Positions 17,290-26,085 of a stretch of 64,000 nucleotides of DNA are shown here, piece by piece. Made by a program: the position numbers and the translations under genes. How positions within the stretch are numbered: position 1 is the stretch's first letter; every line of letters starts with the position of its first letter. The notes beneath the pieces were generated by a model. That model was not told the DNA's origin and searched no databases. It saw only the letters and a list, made by a program, of their open reading frames with translations. Origin of the DNA: Polaribacter reichenbachii (lineage in GTDB: Bacteria; Bacteroidota; Bacteroidia; Flavobacteriales; Flavobacteriaceae); assembly GCF_001975665.1 (NCBI RefSeq), contig NZ_CP019419.1:434001-498000 (forward strand). Reading direction: 5' to 3'.

Positions 17290-20200
17290 TTATTTAAGAT
17301 CTTGTAATAAAACCTCAACAGCTTTTTTTAGTTGATCATCTTCATTTCTTGCTTTCCAACCTGGTTTATTTTCTACCAAAACATCTGGTACAGCTGGTCC
17401 ATGTTCCATATTTAATCCAGATTCTTTTACATACCAAGCTCTATATGGCATTCTAATTGAACCGTCTTGCAAACGGTGACTCCCCGTAGAAATTACTGCA
17501 CCGAATGTTGGCTGACCTACTAATTTACCTAATTTTAAGCTCTTAAATGCGTGTGCAAAAATCTCTGCATTAGAATAACTACTTTGGTTAGATAATGCCA
17601 CTAAAGGTTTAGTATTCACAGATAAAACTGCTCTCTCATTAAAAGGATAATTTTCTTTATACTTTAAATTGTTTTTCTGAAGATTATCAGTTGCATCTCT
17701 AGGTACTGTATATGCATGTTGTTGGTAAGTTAAAACAGCTAATAAACGATCAGTGGTCCAACCACCACCATTATTTCTAACATCAATTACAATTCCTTTT
17801 TTACCATAACCACTTGCTTTTAATTCACGTTCAAAACGCTCAAAACTTGGTAAGTTCATTCCTTGAATATGAATGTAACCTAATTGTCCATTAGAATATT
17901 CATCAACCAATTTTTTACGAGAATTTATCCATTCTTCGTAACGTAAACGACTAATAGTTCTTGTAGATTCTGTTCTTACAACTACCTCTTTTTTATCAGC
18001 TAAAGTTAAAAGAATTTCATCACCAGAAGTATTTCTTAAAACACTGTAAAAATTTGTGTTTTTACTAATTTGCTTTCCATTTACAGCAGTAATTACATCA
18101 CCAGTATTTAAGGAAACATTGGTTTTTGTTGCAGCTGAATTTGGTAATATATAATCGATTTTTACACCATTATTTACATTAAAAACTGCTAAACCTAAAA
18201 GACCAACTTTATCACTAGAAACTTCTTCTGGGCTGCTACCTCTATACCCCATATGGCTTGCATTTAACTGACCTAACATATTATTATACATAAAAGTATA
18301 ATCTTGTTTAGTAGCTGCAGATAAAACCCAAGGCGTATATCTTTTTACAATCTTATCCCAATTATAACCATGATATTGAGGATCGTAAAAACCAGCAGTT
18401 ATTGCTCTTACTCCCTCATAAAAAACTTGCTCGTTTAATTTATAATTATCAACTGTATAAGTTGCTGAGTGAGAAAAAGATGAAACTTTATCAGTCTTTA
18501 AGTTTAAAGATTTTAATTTTCCTCTAGAAGAATAATACAAAGTGCCTTTGTTTAAACTATTGCCACCAACATAATTTACACCTTTTACTTCTTTAGGAGT
18601 ACCACCTAATAAATCAACTTTATAATATCCGTTTTTTCTAGTTGCAGGATTAGTTGCAGAAATGTAAATACTTTTACTATCTGCACTAAATAGTGCACCA
18701 TATTCGTTACCAGCCCAACTTGTTAATTGTACTAATCTATCGTAAATTTTATCTTCATCAATTTTTACAACAACCTCTTTTTTATCGTTCTTTTTTTCTT
18801 CTTTTGGTTGATAATAATCGCCTTCTTTATAATCAGCTCTTGTTTTTTCCCAGTCAGATTTTTGTAACCAAACCATCCAAGTATCATAATTGATGCCTCC
18901 TCTATCTCCTGCTCTATTCGAAACAAAAGAAAGTTTTTTACCATCTGGACTCCAAACTGGTCTAGAATCTGATCTTGGATGCATAGAAATATTCATCTTT
19001 TTTGATGGATTTTCTATAGATTGTATATAAATTTCACTATCAAAATCTAAGTCAGATTGCGAGTAAGCAATATATTTACTGTCTGGACTCCAAGAAAGAT
19101 CATTGGCAGATGCCCAAGTATCTGAATAACTTTTTGGCTTGTCTAATTTTGCATCATTTACATCAGCAATAACCAATTGACCTCTACCAATTCTGTAAGC
19201 TAATTTCTTTCTGTTTGGCGATAATAATGGCTCAAAAACATCAATTTTACTATTAGTTAGCTGAGTAACTTTTGTTTTTAAACTTCTGCTTAAAGTCACG
19301 TTTTCATCCGTAGAAACAACTTTATACAATTCGTTTTGCCCACTTCTGTCTGATAAAAACCCTAAAGTATTATCATCAATCCAAAAAGGATTATCATCTC
19401 TAAAAGGATGATTACTTACATTATTTGCTTTTGTTTTGTCTTTGTTGTTTTCTTTTACAAAAATTTCTCCATTAATACTTAAAGCGATTAATTTACCGTT
19501 TGGAGAAACACTTAAATCTCTAATTCCGTCTGAAACGGTTTTAGTTTCTTCTAATTCGAATCTATTATCTGTAGCTAAATCTAAGTTTACTTTACTAGAT
19601 TTTCCATTCTGAATTTTAAAAACTTCAATTCCGCTATTGTAAACAATTGTACCATTGTTACTCACAGAAAAAGATAAAACTCCATTAACTTTTAAATGTG
19701 TTAATTGAGTTTCTGTACCAGATTTAGCACCATTTGTACTTAAAGATGTTTTATAAATATTATACCTACCACTTTCTGAACCTATATAATATAAATTGTT
19801 ATTTGCATCCCAAAGTGGCGTATGATCGTTCTTTTTACTGGTTGTAATTTGATGATATTCTTTTGTTTTTAAATTATAAATCCAAATATCTCTTTGAGCA
19901 GGACCATTATAATCTTCTCTAGAAATTCTACAAGTTCCTTTTACAAAAGCTACAAAATTACCATTTGGCGAAACAGAAGCTTGACTTCCTAAAGCAGTTA
20001 TAAATCGAGTTGGAGTTTCTCCATTTTGATTAATCTTGTATATTGATGACTCTCTTTCTGTACCCTTAAAAATTCGGTTACTAGAAAAAAGAATATCACC
20101 ATTTGCCATCCATTGACTTGGTGTATCTGTAGTAGGGTAATAGGTTAATTGGTTGGGAACACCTCCATTTAAATCAGTTTTAAAAATATTTCTACTTCCT

Positions 20201-20451
20201 TTTCTATTGGACATAAAAATAATTTCGTTGCTTTTAGAATTCCAAATAGGATTACTTTCATAAGCTTGATGAATTGTTAATCTTTTAGGTTGATTAGTGT
20301 TGTTATCTAATACCCAAACATCACCATCAAAACCAAATGCTATTTTTGAAGCATCTGGACTAATTGTGGGCGTTCTTACCCAAGAATTCTGGGCGTTTAA
20401 AAAAGTTAAATTGCAGAGAACTGCAAAGAATAGAATAGTTTTTTTAGTCAT
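17290..20451 (-). CDS. exported Tricorn-like S41 protease with beta-propellers
   Basis: After a signal peptide (MTKKTILFFAVLCNLTFLNAQ) the first 600 residues are PD40/WD-type propeller blades, seen as repeats of SPDGKKLSFVSNR, SPNGKLIALSI and SPDSKYIAYSQ. A Tricorn C1-type linker region (about 640-730), a PDZ domain (about 745-835, LGLAVFNVNNGVKIDYILPNSAA) and the S41 protease domain (about 850-1040) follow. The nucleophile is Ser960 in QSSYSNAEIF and the oxyanion/strand region is IVIDVRNNGGG. The length of 1053 matches Bacteroidota Tricorn homologues. It should degrade peptides in the periplasm. The gene starts 88 bp after trpA ends, both on the minus strand. Confidence 0.92.
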   Translation of the reverse strand: MTKKTILFFAVLCNLTFLNAQNSWVRTPTISPDASKIAFGFDGDVWVLDNNTNQPKRLTIHQAYESNPIWNSKSNEIIFMSNRKGSRNIFKTDLNGGVPNQLTYYPTTDTPSQWMANGDILFSSNRIFKGTERESSIYKINQNGETPTRFITALGSQASVSPNGNFVAFVKGTCRISREDYNGPAQRDIWIYNLKTKEYHQITTSKKNDHTPLWDANNNLYYIGSESGRYNIYKTSLSTNGAKSGTETQLTHLKVNGVLSFSVSNNGTIVYNSGIEVFKIQNGKSSKVNLDLATDNRFELEETKTVSDGIRDLSVSPNGKLIALSINGEIFVKENNKDKTKANNVSNHPFRDDNPFWIDDNTLGFLSDRSGQNELYKVVSTDENVTLSRSLKTKVTQLTNSKIDVFEPLLSPNRKKLAYRIGRGQLVIADVNDAKLDKPKSYSDTWASANDLSWSPDSKYIAYSQSDLDFDSEIYIQSIENPSKKMNISMHPRSDSRPVWSPDGKKLSFVSNRAGDRGGINYDTWMVWLQKSDWEKTRADYKEGDYYQPKEEKKNDKKEVVVKIDEDKIYDRLVQLTSWAGNEYGALFSADSKSIYISATNPATRKNGYYKVDLLGGTPKEVKGVNYVGGNSLNKGTLYYSSRGKLKSLNLKTDKVSSFSHSATYTVDNYKLNEQVFYEGVRAITAGFYDPQYHGYNWDKIVKRYTPWVLSAATKQDYTFMYNNMLGQLNASHMGYRGSSPEEVSSDKVGLLGLAVFNVNNGVKIDYILPNSAATKTNVSLNTGDVITAVNGKQISKNTNFYSVLRNTSGDEILLTLADKKEVVVRTESTRTISRLRYEEWINSRKKLVDEYSNGQLGYIHIQGMNLPSFERFERELKASGYGKKGIVIDVRNNGGGWTTDRLLAVLTYQQHAYTVPRDATDNLQKNNLKYKENYPFNERAVLSVNTKPLVALSNQSSYSNAEIFAHAFKSLKLGKLVGQPTFGAVISTGSHRLQDGSIRMPYRAWYVKESGLNMEHGPAVPDVLVENKPGWKARNEDDQLKKAVEVLLQDLK

Positions 20452-20539
20452 TTTATTTGAATTTAAAACAACTAAGTTAGACTTTATTAAGACTGATTCT
20501 TAAGTTTCGAAAATTGTTTAAGACTGTTTTAAGTTTTAT

Positions 20540-21307
20540 TTAACTAATTATCGGTTTTATAAAATCATTAATAGAAGCAACTCCATTTTTTCCTAAATTT
20601 TTAATAAAAGCAGAACCTATAATTGCACCATTTGCATAATTACAAGCTGTGTTAAATGTCTGTTTATCAGAAATACCAAAACCAACAATTAGTTTACTTT
20701 TTAAATTCATTGCTTTAATTCTTTCGAAATAAGCTATTTGTTGGCTAGAAATTTCTCCTTTAGCACCAGTAATCGAAGCAGAAGCCACAACATAAATAAA
20801 AGCTTTAGTATAGGAGTCTATCTTTTTAATTCTTTCTTCGGATGTATGAGGAGTAATTAAAAACACGTTGGTTAATCCATATTTATCGAATAATTTTTGA
20901 TAATGATTTTCGAATTCTACCATTGGTAAATCTGGTAGAATTAACGTATCTATACCACAATCTACAACTTTTTGACAGAATTTATCTTCGCCATATTTTA
21001 GCATCTGATTTAAATATCCCATTAAAACTAAAGGTGTTTTATTGGTTACTTTAATCGTCATTAATTGCTCAAAAACCAAGTCTAAATTAATTCCGTTTTG
21101 CAATGCTTTTTGACTACTATCTTGTATTGTTGGCCCATCCGCTAAAGGATCTGAATAAGGCAAACCAACTTCTATAAAATCTACACCACTAGTTTCTAAT
21201 GCCGAAATTACCTGTGTAGTATCATTTAAATTTGGGTAACCACAAGTAAAGTATATTGATAATAAATTTTTATCTTTTTGTTGAAATAATTCTTGAATTG
21301 AATTCAT
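20540..21307 (-). CDS. trpA: tryptophan synthase alpha subunit
   Basis: TrpA cleaves indole-3-glycerol phosphate to indole and glyceraldehyde-3-phosphate; indole is channelled to TrpB. Catalytic Glu46 (FIEVGLPYSDPLADGP) and Asp57 are present, as are the phosphate-binding GFGISDKQ and GAIIGSAF. The length of 255 is slightly short but complete. It is the last gene of the trp operon, separated from trpB by 87 bp that carry a dispersed repeat, unlike the usual overlap of trpB and trpA. Confidence 0.97.
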   Translation of the reverse strand: MNSIQELFQQKDKNLLSIYFTCGYPNLNDTTQVISALETSGVDFIEVGLPYSDPLADGPTIQDSSQKALQNGINLDLVFEQLMTIKVTNKTPLVLMGYLNQMLKYGEDKFCQKVVDCGIDTLILPDLPMVEFENHYQKLFDKYGLTNVFLITPHTSEERIKKIDSYTKAFIYVVASASITGAKGEISSQQIAYFERIKAMNLKSKLIVGFGISDKQTFNTACNYANGAIIGSAFIKNLGKNGVASINDFIKPIIS

Positions 21308-21324
21308 AATTTTTGTTTCATTCT

Positions 21325-21392
21325 GTCATTACGAGGTATGAAGCAATCTCATAATTAATTAGCAGATTCCTTCACTTTGTTCGGAAAGACGT
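21325..21392. repeat. dispersed hairpin-type repeat between trpB and trpA
   Basis: GTCATTACGAGGTATGAAGC followed by AATCTC and, after a short AT spacer, GCAGATTCCTTCACTTTG and TTCGGAAAGACG. This is the composition of the GTCATTRCGAGG...CGGAAAGACG repeat common between Bacteroidota genes (recognised from memory). The arms pair only partly. Confidence 0.6.
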
Positions 21393-21394
21393 TG

Positions 21395-22579
21395 CTAATC
21401 TTCTAAATGTTTAATATACGTTTCTAAATCTTTATCTCCTCTACCCGATAAATTTACAACAACCACTTGGTCTTTTTTAAATTTAATTTTAGGTAAAACA
21501 GCCAATGCATGTGCAGTTTCTAAAGCAGGAATAATTCCTTCAATTTTAGTTAACTCATAAGCAGCTGTTAAAGCTTCTTTATCTGTTGCGTTCATAAAAT
21601 TGGCTCTTTTGCTTTCGTATAAATAAGCATGTAAAGGACCAACTCCTGGATAATCTAAACCAGCAGAAATTGAATAAGGCTCTACAATTTGCCCATATTC
21701 ATCTTGCATTAAAATGGTTTTAGAACCGTGTATAATTCCGACTTCACCTAATTGAGAAGTTGCGGCACTTTCACCTGAATTTACACCTAAACCAGCAGCT
21801 TCTACAGCAATTAACTCAACATTTTCATCCTCCATATAATGATAAAAAGCTCCTGCTGCATTAGAACCACCACCAACACATGCAATAATTGTATCTGGAG
21901 TTTCTTTACCCGTTTTTTCTTTTAATTGCCATTTTATTTCTTCGGATATCACAGCTTGTAATCTGGCAACCATATCTGGATGTGGATGTGGACCAACAAC
22001 AGAACCAATTAAATAAAACGTTTCTGGATTCTGAATCCAATAACGAATAGCCTCATTTGTAGCGTCTTTTAAAGTTTTAGAACCAGATGTTGCAGGCACA
22101 ACTTTAGCCCCTAACATTTTCATTCTGGCAACATTTGGTGCTTGACGAACAATATCTTTTTCGCCCATAAAAACGGTACAATCTAAGCCCATTAAAGCAC
22201 AAACTGTTGCAGTTGCAACTCCATGTTGCCCAGCACCTGTTTCTGCAATAATTTTAGTTTTCCCTAATTTCTTAGCAATTAAAACCTGACCTATGGTATT
22301 ATTTACTTTATGCGCCCCTGTATGGCATAAATCTTCACGTTTTAAATAAATATGAGCTCCATATTTTTCTGATAAACGTTTGGCTAAATATAAAGGTGTT
22401 GGCCTACCAACATAATCTTTTAATAAAGCTTTGTATTCTTTTTGAAATTCATCAGATTCGATAATTTGAATATAATTATCTTCTAACTCTTTTACATTTG
22501 GATACAATAATTCTGGAATAAATGCGCCACCAAATTGCCCAAAATATCCGTTTTTGTCTGGCTGAAATTGTGATTTCAT
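21395..22579 (-). CDS. trpB: tryptophan synthase beta subunit
   Basis: This PLP enzyme condenses indole with serine to give tryptophan. The Schiff-base lysine is Lys91 in HTGAHKVNN. The PLP phosphate loop GGGSNAAG (about 236-243) is intact, as are the substrate loop EDLCHTGAH and ETGAGQHG (about 113-120) that binds serine. At 394 residues it has normal length and starts [20 protein letters not shown], the typical N-terminus. It sits between trpF and trpA. Confidence 0.98.
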   Translation of the reverse strand: MKSQFQPDKNGYFGQFGGAFIPELLYPNVKELEDNYIQIIESDEFQKEYKALLKDYVGRPTPLYLAKRLSEKYGAHIYLKREDLCHTGAHKVNNTIGQVLIAKKLGKTKIIAETGAGQHGVATATVCALMGLDCTVFMGEKDIVRQAPNVARMKMLGAKVVPATSGSKTLKDATNEAIRYWIQNPETFYLIGSVVGPHPHPDMVARLQAVISEEIKWQLKEKTGKETPDTIIACVGGGSNAAGAFYHYMEDENVELIAVEAAGLGVNSGESAATSQLGEVGIIHGSKTILMQDEYGQIVEPYSISAGLDYPGVGPLHAYLYESKRANFMNATDKEALTAAYELTKIEGIIPALETAHALAVLPKIKFKKDQVVVVNLSGRGDKDLETYIKHLED

Positions 22580-22589
22580 ATCTTAATGT

Positions 22590-22668
22590 TGTGTAATTGT
22601 TTATTCGTTTAATCGTGTAAATGTTGGTTTGTGTTTCTTATACATATCAACATGAACACAATTACACA
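22590..22668. repeat. hairpin repeat between trpF and trpB, overlapping the trpF stop
   Basis: TGTGTAATTGT (22590-22600) and ACAATTACACA (22658-22668) are perfect inverted 11-mers enclosing further partial inversions (GTAAATGTTGG and CAACATGAAC). The right arm supplies the last sense codon and stop of trpF. Confidence 0.65.
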
Positions 22669-23357
22669 TTTAATCTTTTTTTAAACTCTTGTAACTCTTC
22701 TATTTTCTTTCTACCTGGTTCAACTTCAAATTTACTATTTATATCTAAAGCGTAAATTGGCAATTCTGAATTGAATATTTCTTTAACTTGATCAACATCT
22801 TCTAAACCAATTCCTCCACTTAAAAAGAAAGGTTTATCAAAAGGATATTTTTCTAGAACAGACCAATCAAATTTTGTTCCATTTCCTCCTCTTTCTTTTC
22901 CTTTAGTATCAAACAAAAAGAAATCTACTACATCTAAATAAGGTTGTAAAACATCAAAATTAAATTCATCTTTAATTCCGAAAACTTTAATAATTTCTAC
23001 TTCATTCTTAGAAATATAATGTTGATTTTTCTTCTTTTTAATTTGCTTATTTTCTTCAATAAACAAAGCTCTATTATCTGCTAATTGCTTTTTTAAATTA
23101 ACAATATAATCTACAGATTCATCTCCATGCAATTGAATGGCATCTAATCTATATTCTTCTACTAAAGAAATTACAATCTCTATATACTCGTTAACAAAAA
23201 CTCCAGTTTTTTGAATTGAATTTGAAAATTCTGGAATAATGCCTTCAAAATTTCTTTTGGATTTTTCATAGAAAATAAATCCCAGATAATCAGGATTTAA
23301 GTCAGCAACTTGCTGAATATTTTCTACGTATTTCATTCCACAAACCTTCAGTTTCAT
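22662..23357 (-). CDS. trpF: phosphoribosylanthranilate isomerase
   Basis: TrpF performs the Amadori rearrangement of N-(5-phosphoribosyl)anthranilate. The catalytic Cys is in LKVCGMK (Cys6) and the catalytic Asp in LFDTKGKERGGNGTKFDW. The phosphate-binding loops SGGIGLEDV and ALDINSKFEVEPGRK close the barrel. The 231 residues include a Lys-rich insertion (about 98-112, EENKQIKKKKNQHYIS) relative to shorter homologues. The stop is only 1 base away from trpC on the upstream side. The end of the gene runs into a hairpin repeat. Confidence 0.96.
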   Translation of the reverse strand: MKLKVCGMKYVENIQQVADLNPDYLGFIFYEKSKRNFEGIIPEFSNSIQKTGVFVNEYIEIVISLVEEYRLDAIQLHGDESVDYIVNLKKQLADNRALFIEENKQIKKKKNQHYISKNEVEIIKVFGIKDEFNFDVLQPYLDVVDFFLFDTKGKERGGNGTKFDWSVLEKYPFDKPFFLSGGIGLEDVDQVKEIFNSELPIYALDINSKFEVEPGRKKIEELQEFKKRLNV

Positions 23358-23358
23358 A

Positions 23359-24147
23359 TTATCTAATTTGACTGATAAACTCTTGACAAGCTTCTCCAGG
23401 ATTTTCTTCTTTCATAAAATTCTCACCAATTAAAAAACCTTGAAAACCAAACTCTTTTAATCCTGTAATGATTTTTGGATCAGAAATTCCGCTTTCAGAA
23501 ACTTTAATACAAGTATCAGGAATTTGATTTGCCAATTTAATTGAGTGTTCTAAATCCACTTCAAAAGTTTTTAAGTTTCTATTATTGATTCCGATAATCT
23601 TGTTATCTAAATCATTAATTTTATCTAAATCTTCTTGCGTGTGTACTTCATACAAAACACTTAAACCCAAATCTGTAGCCAAATTCCCGTAGTTTTTTAA
23701 CTCTGTAGCTGTTAAACAAGAAGCAATTAATAAAATTACATCTGCACCAATTGCTTTTGCTTCTACTATTTGAAAACCATCTACCACAAAATCTTTTCTT
23801 AGAATTGGTTTTTGTTGATTGATTGTTCTTGCCTCCATTAAATCTGCCATAGTTCCACCAAAAAAAGAAGTATCTGTTAAGATAGATTGTGCAGCTACAT
23901 TTGCATCTAAATATCCATTGGTAACTTCTGCAATAGTTGCTTTATCATTGATGATTCCTTTGGATGGAGATTGACGTTTAAACTCGGCAATTATACCTGT
24001 TGAACCAACTTCTAATAAAGCCTTTTTTAATGAAAAAGGTGTTCTATCAAAATTAGGACTTTCTACTAATTTCTTTACAGGAACTTCTGCTTTAATCTTA
24101 GCAATTTCCTTCTTTTTAAATGCGATTATTTTATCTAGTATAGTCAT
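23359..24147 (-). CDS. trpC: indole-3-glycerol-phosphate synthase
   Basis: TrpC closes the indole ring from CdRP. The catalytic residues are visible: Glu and Lys in AEFKRQSPSKG, Lys in ILRKDFVVDGFQ, Glu in EVHTQED, INNRNLKTFEVD and the terminal ESGI and FLIGENFM phosphate loops. The 262 residues form one TIM barrel; it is not fused with trpF here, though only one base separates the two. It is preceded by a repeat and a small membrane-protein gene in the operon. Confidence 0.97.
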   Translation of the reverse strand: MTILDKIIAFKKKEIAKIKAEVPVKKLVESPNFDRTPFSLKKALLEVGSTGIIAEFKRQSPSKGIINDKATIAEVTNGYLDANVAAQSILTDTSFFGGTMADLMEARTINQQKPILRKDFVVDGFQIVEAKAIGADVILLIASCLTATELKNYGNLATDLGLSVLYEVHTQEDLDKINDLDNKIIGINNRNLKTFEVDLEHSIKLANQIPDTCIKVSESGISDPKIITGLKEFGFQGFLIGENFMKEENPGEACQEFISQIR

Positions 24148-24163
24148 TCAATTTTAAATAACA

Positions 24164-24263
24164 TCTCGATACAAATTTGTTCATTCTTCACAAATTCACT
24201 CGATGTGACAGTCCGTTTGTCAGTTCGAGTGATTTTCGATTTTATGAGAAAATTGTATCGAGA
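24164..24263. repeat. long inverted repeat (copy A of a family also at 51511-51633)
   Basis: TCTCGATAC (24164-24172) and GTATCGAGA (24255-24263) form the outer arms; inside, ATTCACTCGA and TTCGAGTGATTTT form a second pair around a spacer with GACAG/CTGAC. The same half-units occur at 51511-51633 in the opposite order. It fills most of the gap between trpC and the small ORF. Confidence 0.75.
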
Positions 24264-24269
24264 ACATTT

Positions 24270-24443
24270 TTATTTATTTTTAATTTTATTATTTCTGTTT
24301 TTCAAAAAAAAGTAAACAATAACTCCAACAATTAAACCAATAATCATCTGTTTAAAAAGATCTTTGGTTTGAATTCCTACAGCAGTTCCCATCAAAAGAA
24401 ACCCTGGAATAATAAGAATTAAATTGTTTTTCTTTTTTGTCAT
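24270..24443 (-). CDS. small two-helix membrane protein inside the trp operon
   Basis: This 57-codon frame starts MTKKKNNLILIIPGFLLMG and contains two hydrophobic stretches (about 8-22 and 33-48) separated by the short polar loop IQTKDLFKQ, ending in a basic Lys/Asn tail. The positive-inside charge pattern and uninterrupted frame support a real gene. The ATG at 24443 begins one base after the trpD stop. I do not recognise the family; it has no expected role in tryptophan synthesis and may simply ride in the operon. Confidence 0.6.
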   Translation of the reverse strand: MTKKKNNLILIIPGFLLMGTAVGIQTKDLFKQMIIGLIVGVIVYFFLKNRNNKIKNK

Positions 24444-24444
24444 C

Positions 24445-25437
24445 TTAAATACTTACTAATTTTTCTAATGTTTGTTTTGCTTTTAAACCAAAAAGTGATT
24501 CTTTAGCTTCTTCAAACGCGTTTTCAAAAGACTTAGTTTCATCAACAATTGTTAGCGCAAAAGCAGCATTTGTTAAAACAACATTATTTTGTGCTTCAGT
24601 TCCATTTCCTTCTAAAATTGATTTAAAAATCTTTGCTGCATCTGCAACAGAATTTCCTCCAAAAATATCTGATTGTTGCAATCTCTTTTGACCTAAATCT
24701 TCAGGATTTATCAATTGTTCACCTTTTTTAGTAAAGATTTTAAATCCGCTTGTCAACGAAATTTCATCATAACCATCTAAAGCGTGAATAATACCATAAT
24801 TTATGTTTTCTTCTTCTTGTAAAATGTAATTATACAAACGTGCAACTTCTAAATTAAAAGTACCTAACATATGGTTTTTAGGCGAACTTGGGTTTACTAA
24901 AGGTCCTAACATATTAAAGAACGTTTTTAATGCCAATGCTTTTCTAGTTGGTCCAACAGCTTTCATTGCTGGATGAAATTTTGGCGCATGTAAAAAACAA
25001 ATGTTCGCTTTTTCTAAATGTTCTTTTAAAACATTTTCATCATTGGTAAATTGGTAACCAAAACTTTCTAACATATCAGAAGAACCAGACTGAGAAGACA
25101 CAGAATAATTACCGTGTTTAGCAACTTTTTGTCCTGTACCTGCAACAATAAAAGATGTTAATGTTGAGATGTTAAATGTATCTTTTCCATCGCCACCTGT
25201 ACCTACAATATCTATGGTATTATAATCAGAAAAATCTACTTTAATTGCCAATTCTTTTAACGCATCTCTAAATCCTGAAAGTTCTTCCGCAGTAATTGGA
25301 CGCATCATAAAAACGGTCATAAAAGAAGCCAAATGCGCATCATTATATTTCTCAGCAGCAATATCTTTTAAGATTTGTTTTGCTTCAGATTTAGACAATC
25401 TTTCGTGGTTATATAATCTATTTAAAATTGCTTTCAT
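24445..25437 (-). CDS. trpD: anthranilate phosphoribosyltransferase
   Basis: TrpD joins anthranilate to PRPP. The glycine-rich PRPP loop VGTGGDGKDTFNIST (about 78-92), the KHGNYSVSSQSGSSDMLE anthranilate site and the LGPLVNPSSPKNHMLG segment are intact. The length of 330 is normal and the protein is not fused to a glutaminase domain. Its start overlaps the trpG stop by one base, so the two are translationally coupled. Confidence 0.97.
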   Translation of the reverse strand: MKAILNRLYNHERLSKSEAKQILKDIAAEKYNDAHLASFMTVFMMRPITAEELSGFRDALKELAIKVDFSDYNTIDIVGTGGDGKDTFNISTLTSFIVAGTGQKVAKHGNYSVSSQSGSSDMLESFGYQFTNDENVLKEHLEKANICFLHAPKFHPAMKAVGPTRKALALKTFFNMLGPLVNPSSPKNHMLGTFNLEVARLYNYILQEEENINYGIIHALDGYDEISLTSGFKIFTKKGEQLINPEDLGQKRLQQSDIFGGNSVADAAKIFKSILEGNGTEAQNNVVLTNAAFALTIVDETKSFENAFEEAKESLFGLKAKQTLEKLVSI

Positions 25438-26012
25438 TACGAATTTGCATTGATAAAATTAGTAACCAATTGCTCACCAACATCTGTTAAAATAGATTCT
25501 GGATGAAATTGAACCGCAGAAATATTAAAACGTTTATGTTCAATTGCTTGAATTAATCCATCTTCATCTCTAGCTGTTACTACTAATTCTGTTGGAAAAC
25601 CTACATCTGTTGCTGCCCAAGAATGATAACGTGCTGCTAAAAATGTTTCTGGAACATCTTTAAAAATTTCAGCTTCTTTATTTATAACTCTCATTTCTGT
25701 TGCAACTCCGTGAAAAACATCATCTAAATTAATAATTGTTCCACCAAAAACTTCTGTAATGGCTTGTAAACCCAAACAAACTCCAAAAATAGGTTTTATA
25801 CCTGCATAGGTTTTAATTACTTCTTTTAAAATACCTGCTTCATCAGGAATTCCAGGTCCTGGAGATAACATAATGATATCGTAATTTCCAACATCTGCAA
25901 CACTGATTTCATCATTTCTAAAAACCGCTGGAAAATTTCCAGTAATTTTTTCTACCATGTGTACTAAGTTATAGGTAAACGAATCGTAATTATCTAATAT
26001 TAAAATCTTCAT
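25437..26012 (-). CDS. trpG: anthranilate synthase glutamine amidotransferase subunit
   Basis: TrpG supplies ammonia to TrpE. It is a class I glutaminase with nucleophile Cys79 in GVCLGLQAI, His170 and Glu172 in QFHPES, and the oxyanion PGPG loop. I start it at ATG 26012 (MKILILDNYDSFTYN), 191 residues; an upstream extension to 26045 would be translated from a repeat and lacks homology. The same protein often serves folate synthesis (PabA); the operon context favours trpG as the main role. Confidence 0.96.
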   Translation of the reverse strand: MKILILDNYDSFTYNLVHMVEKITGNFPAVFRNDEISVADVGNYDIIMLSPGPGIPDEAGILKEVIKTYAGIKPIFGVCLGLQAITEVFGGTIINLDDVFHGVATEMRVINKEAEIFKDVPETFLAARYHSWAATDVGFPTELVVTARDEDGLIQAIEHKRFNISAVQFHPESILTDVGEQLVTNFINANS

Positions 26013-26020
26013 TTTAAAAA

Positions 26021-26078
26021 GCTTTTGGCTTTTGGCTCTTGGCAATTAGCAAAAAGCTAACTGCAAATAGCCAAAAGC
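26021..26078. repeat. AGCCAAAAGC-type hairpin repeat between trpE and trpG
   Basis: GCTTTTGGCT (26021-26030) and AGCCAAAAGC (26069-26078) pair perfectly; inside are further AGCAAAAAGCT and TTGGC units. A related unit (GAAAAGCC, CTAAAAGCCAACAGCC) lies inside the gatB-aspS coding sequence at about 31266-31320. Confidence 0.7.
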
Positions 26079-26085
26079 ATTTTTT

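Noticed and set aside
26013..26045. Eleven-residue N-terminal extension of trpG
   Set aside because: It is translated from the AGCCAAAAGC repeat and lacks an ATG; MKILILDNYD is the usual start.
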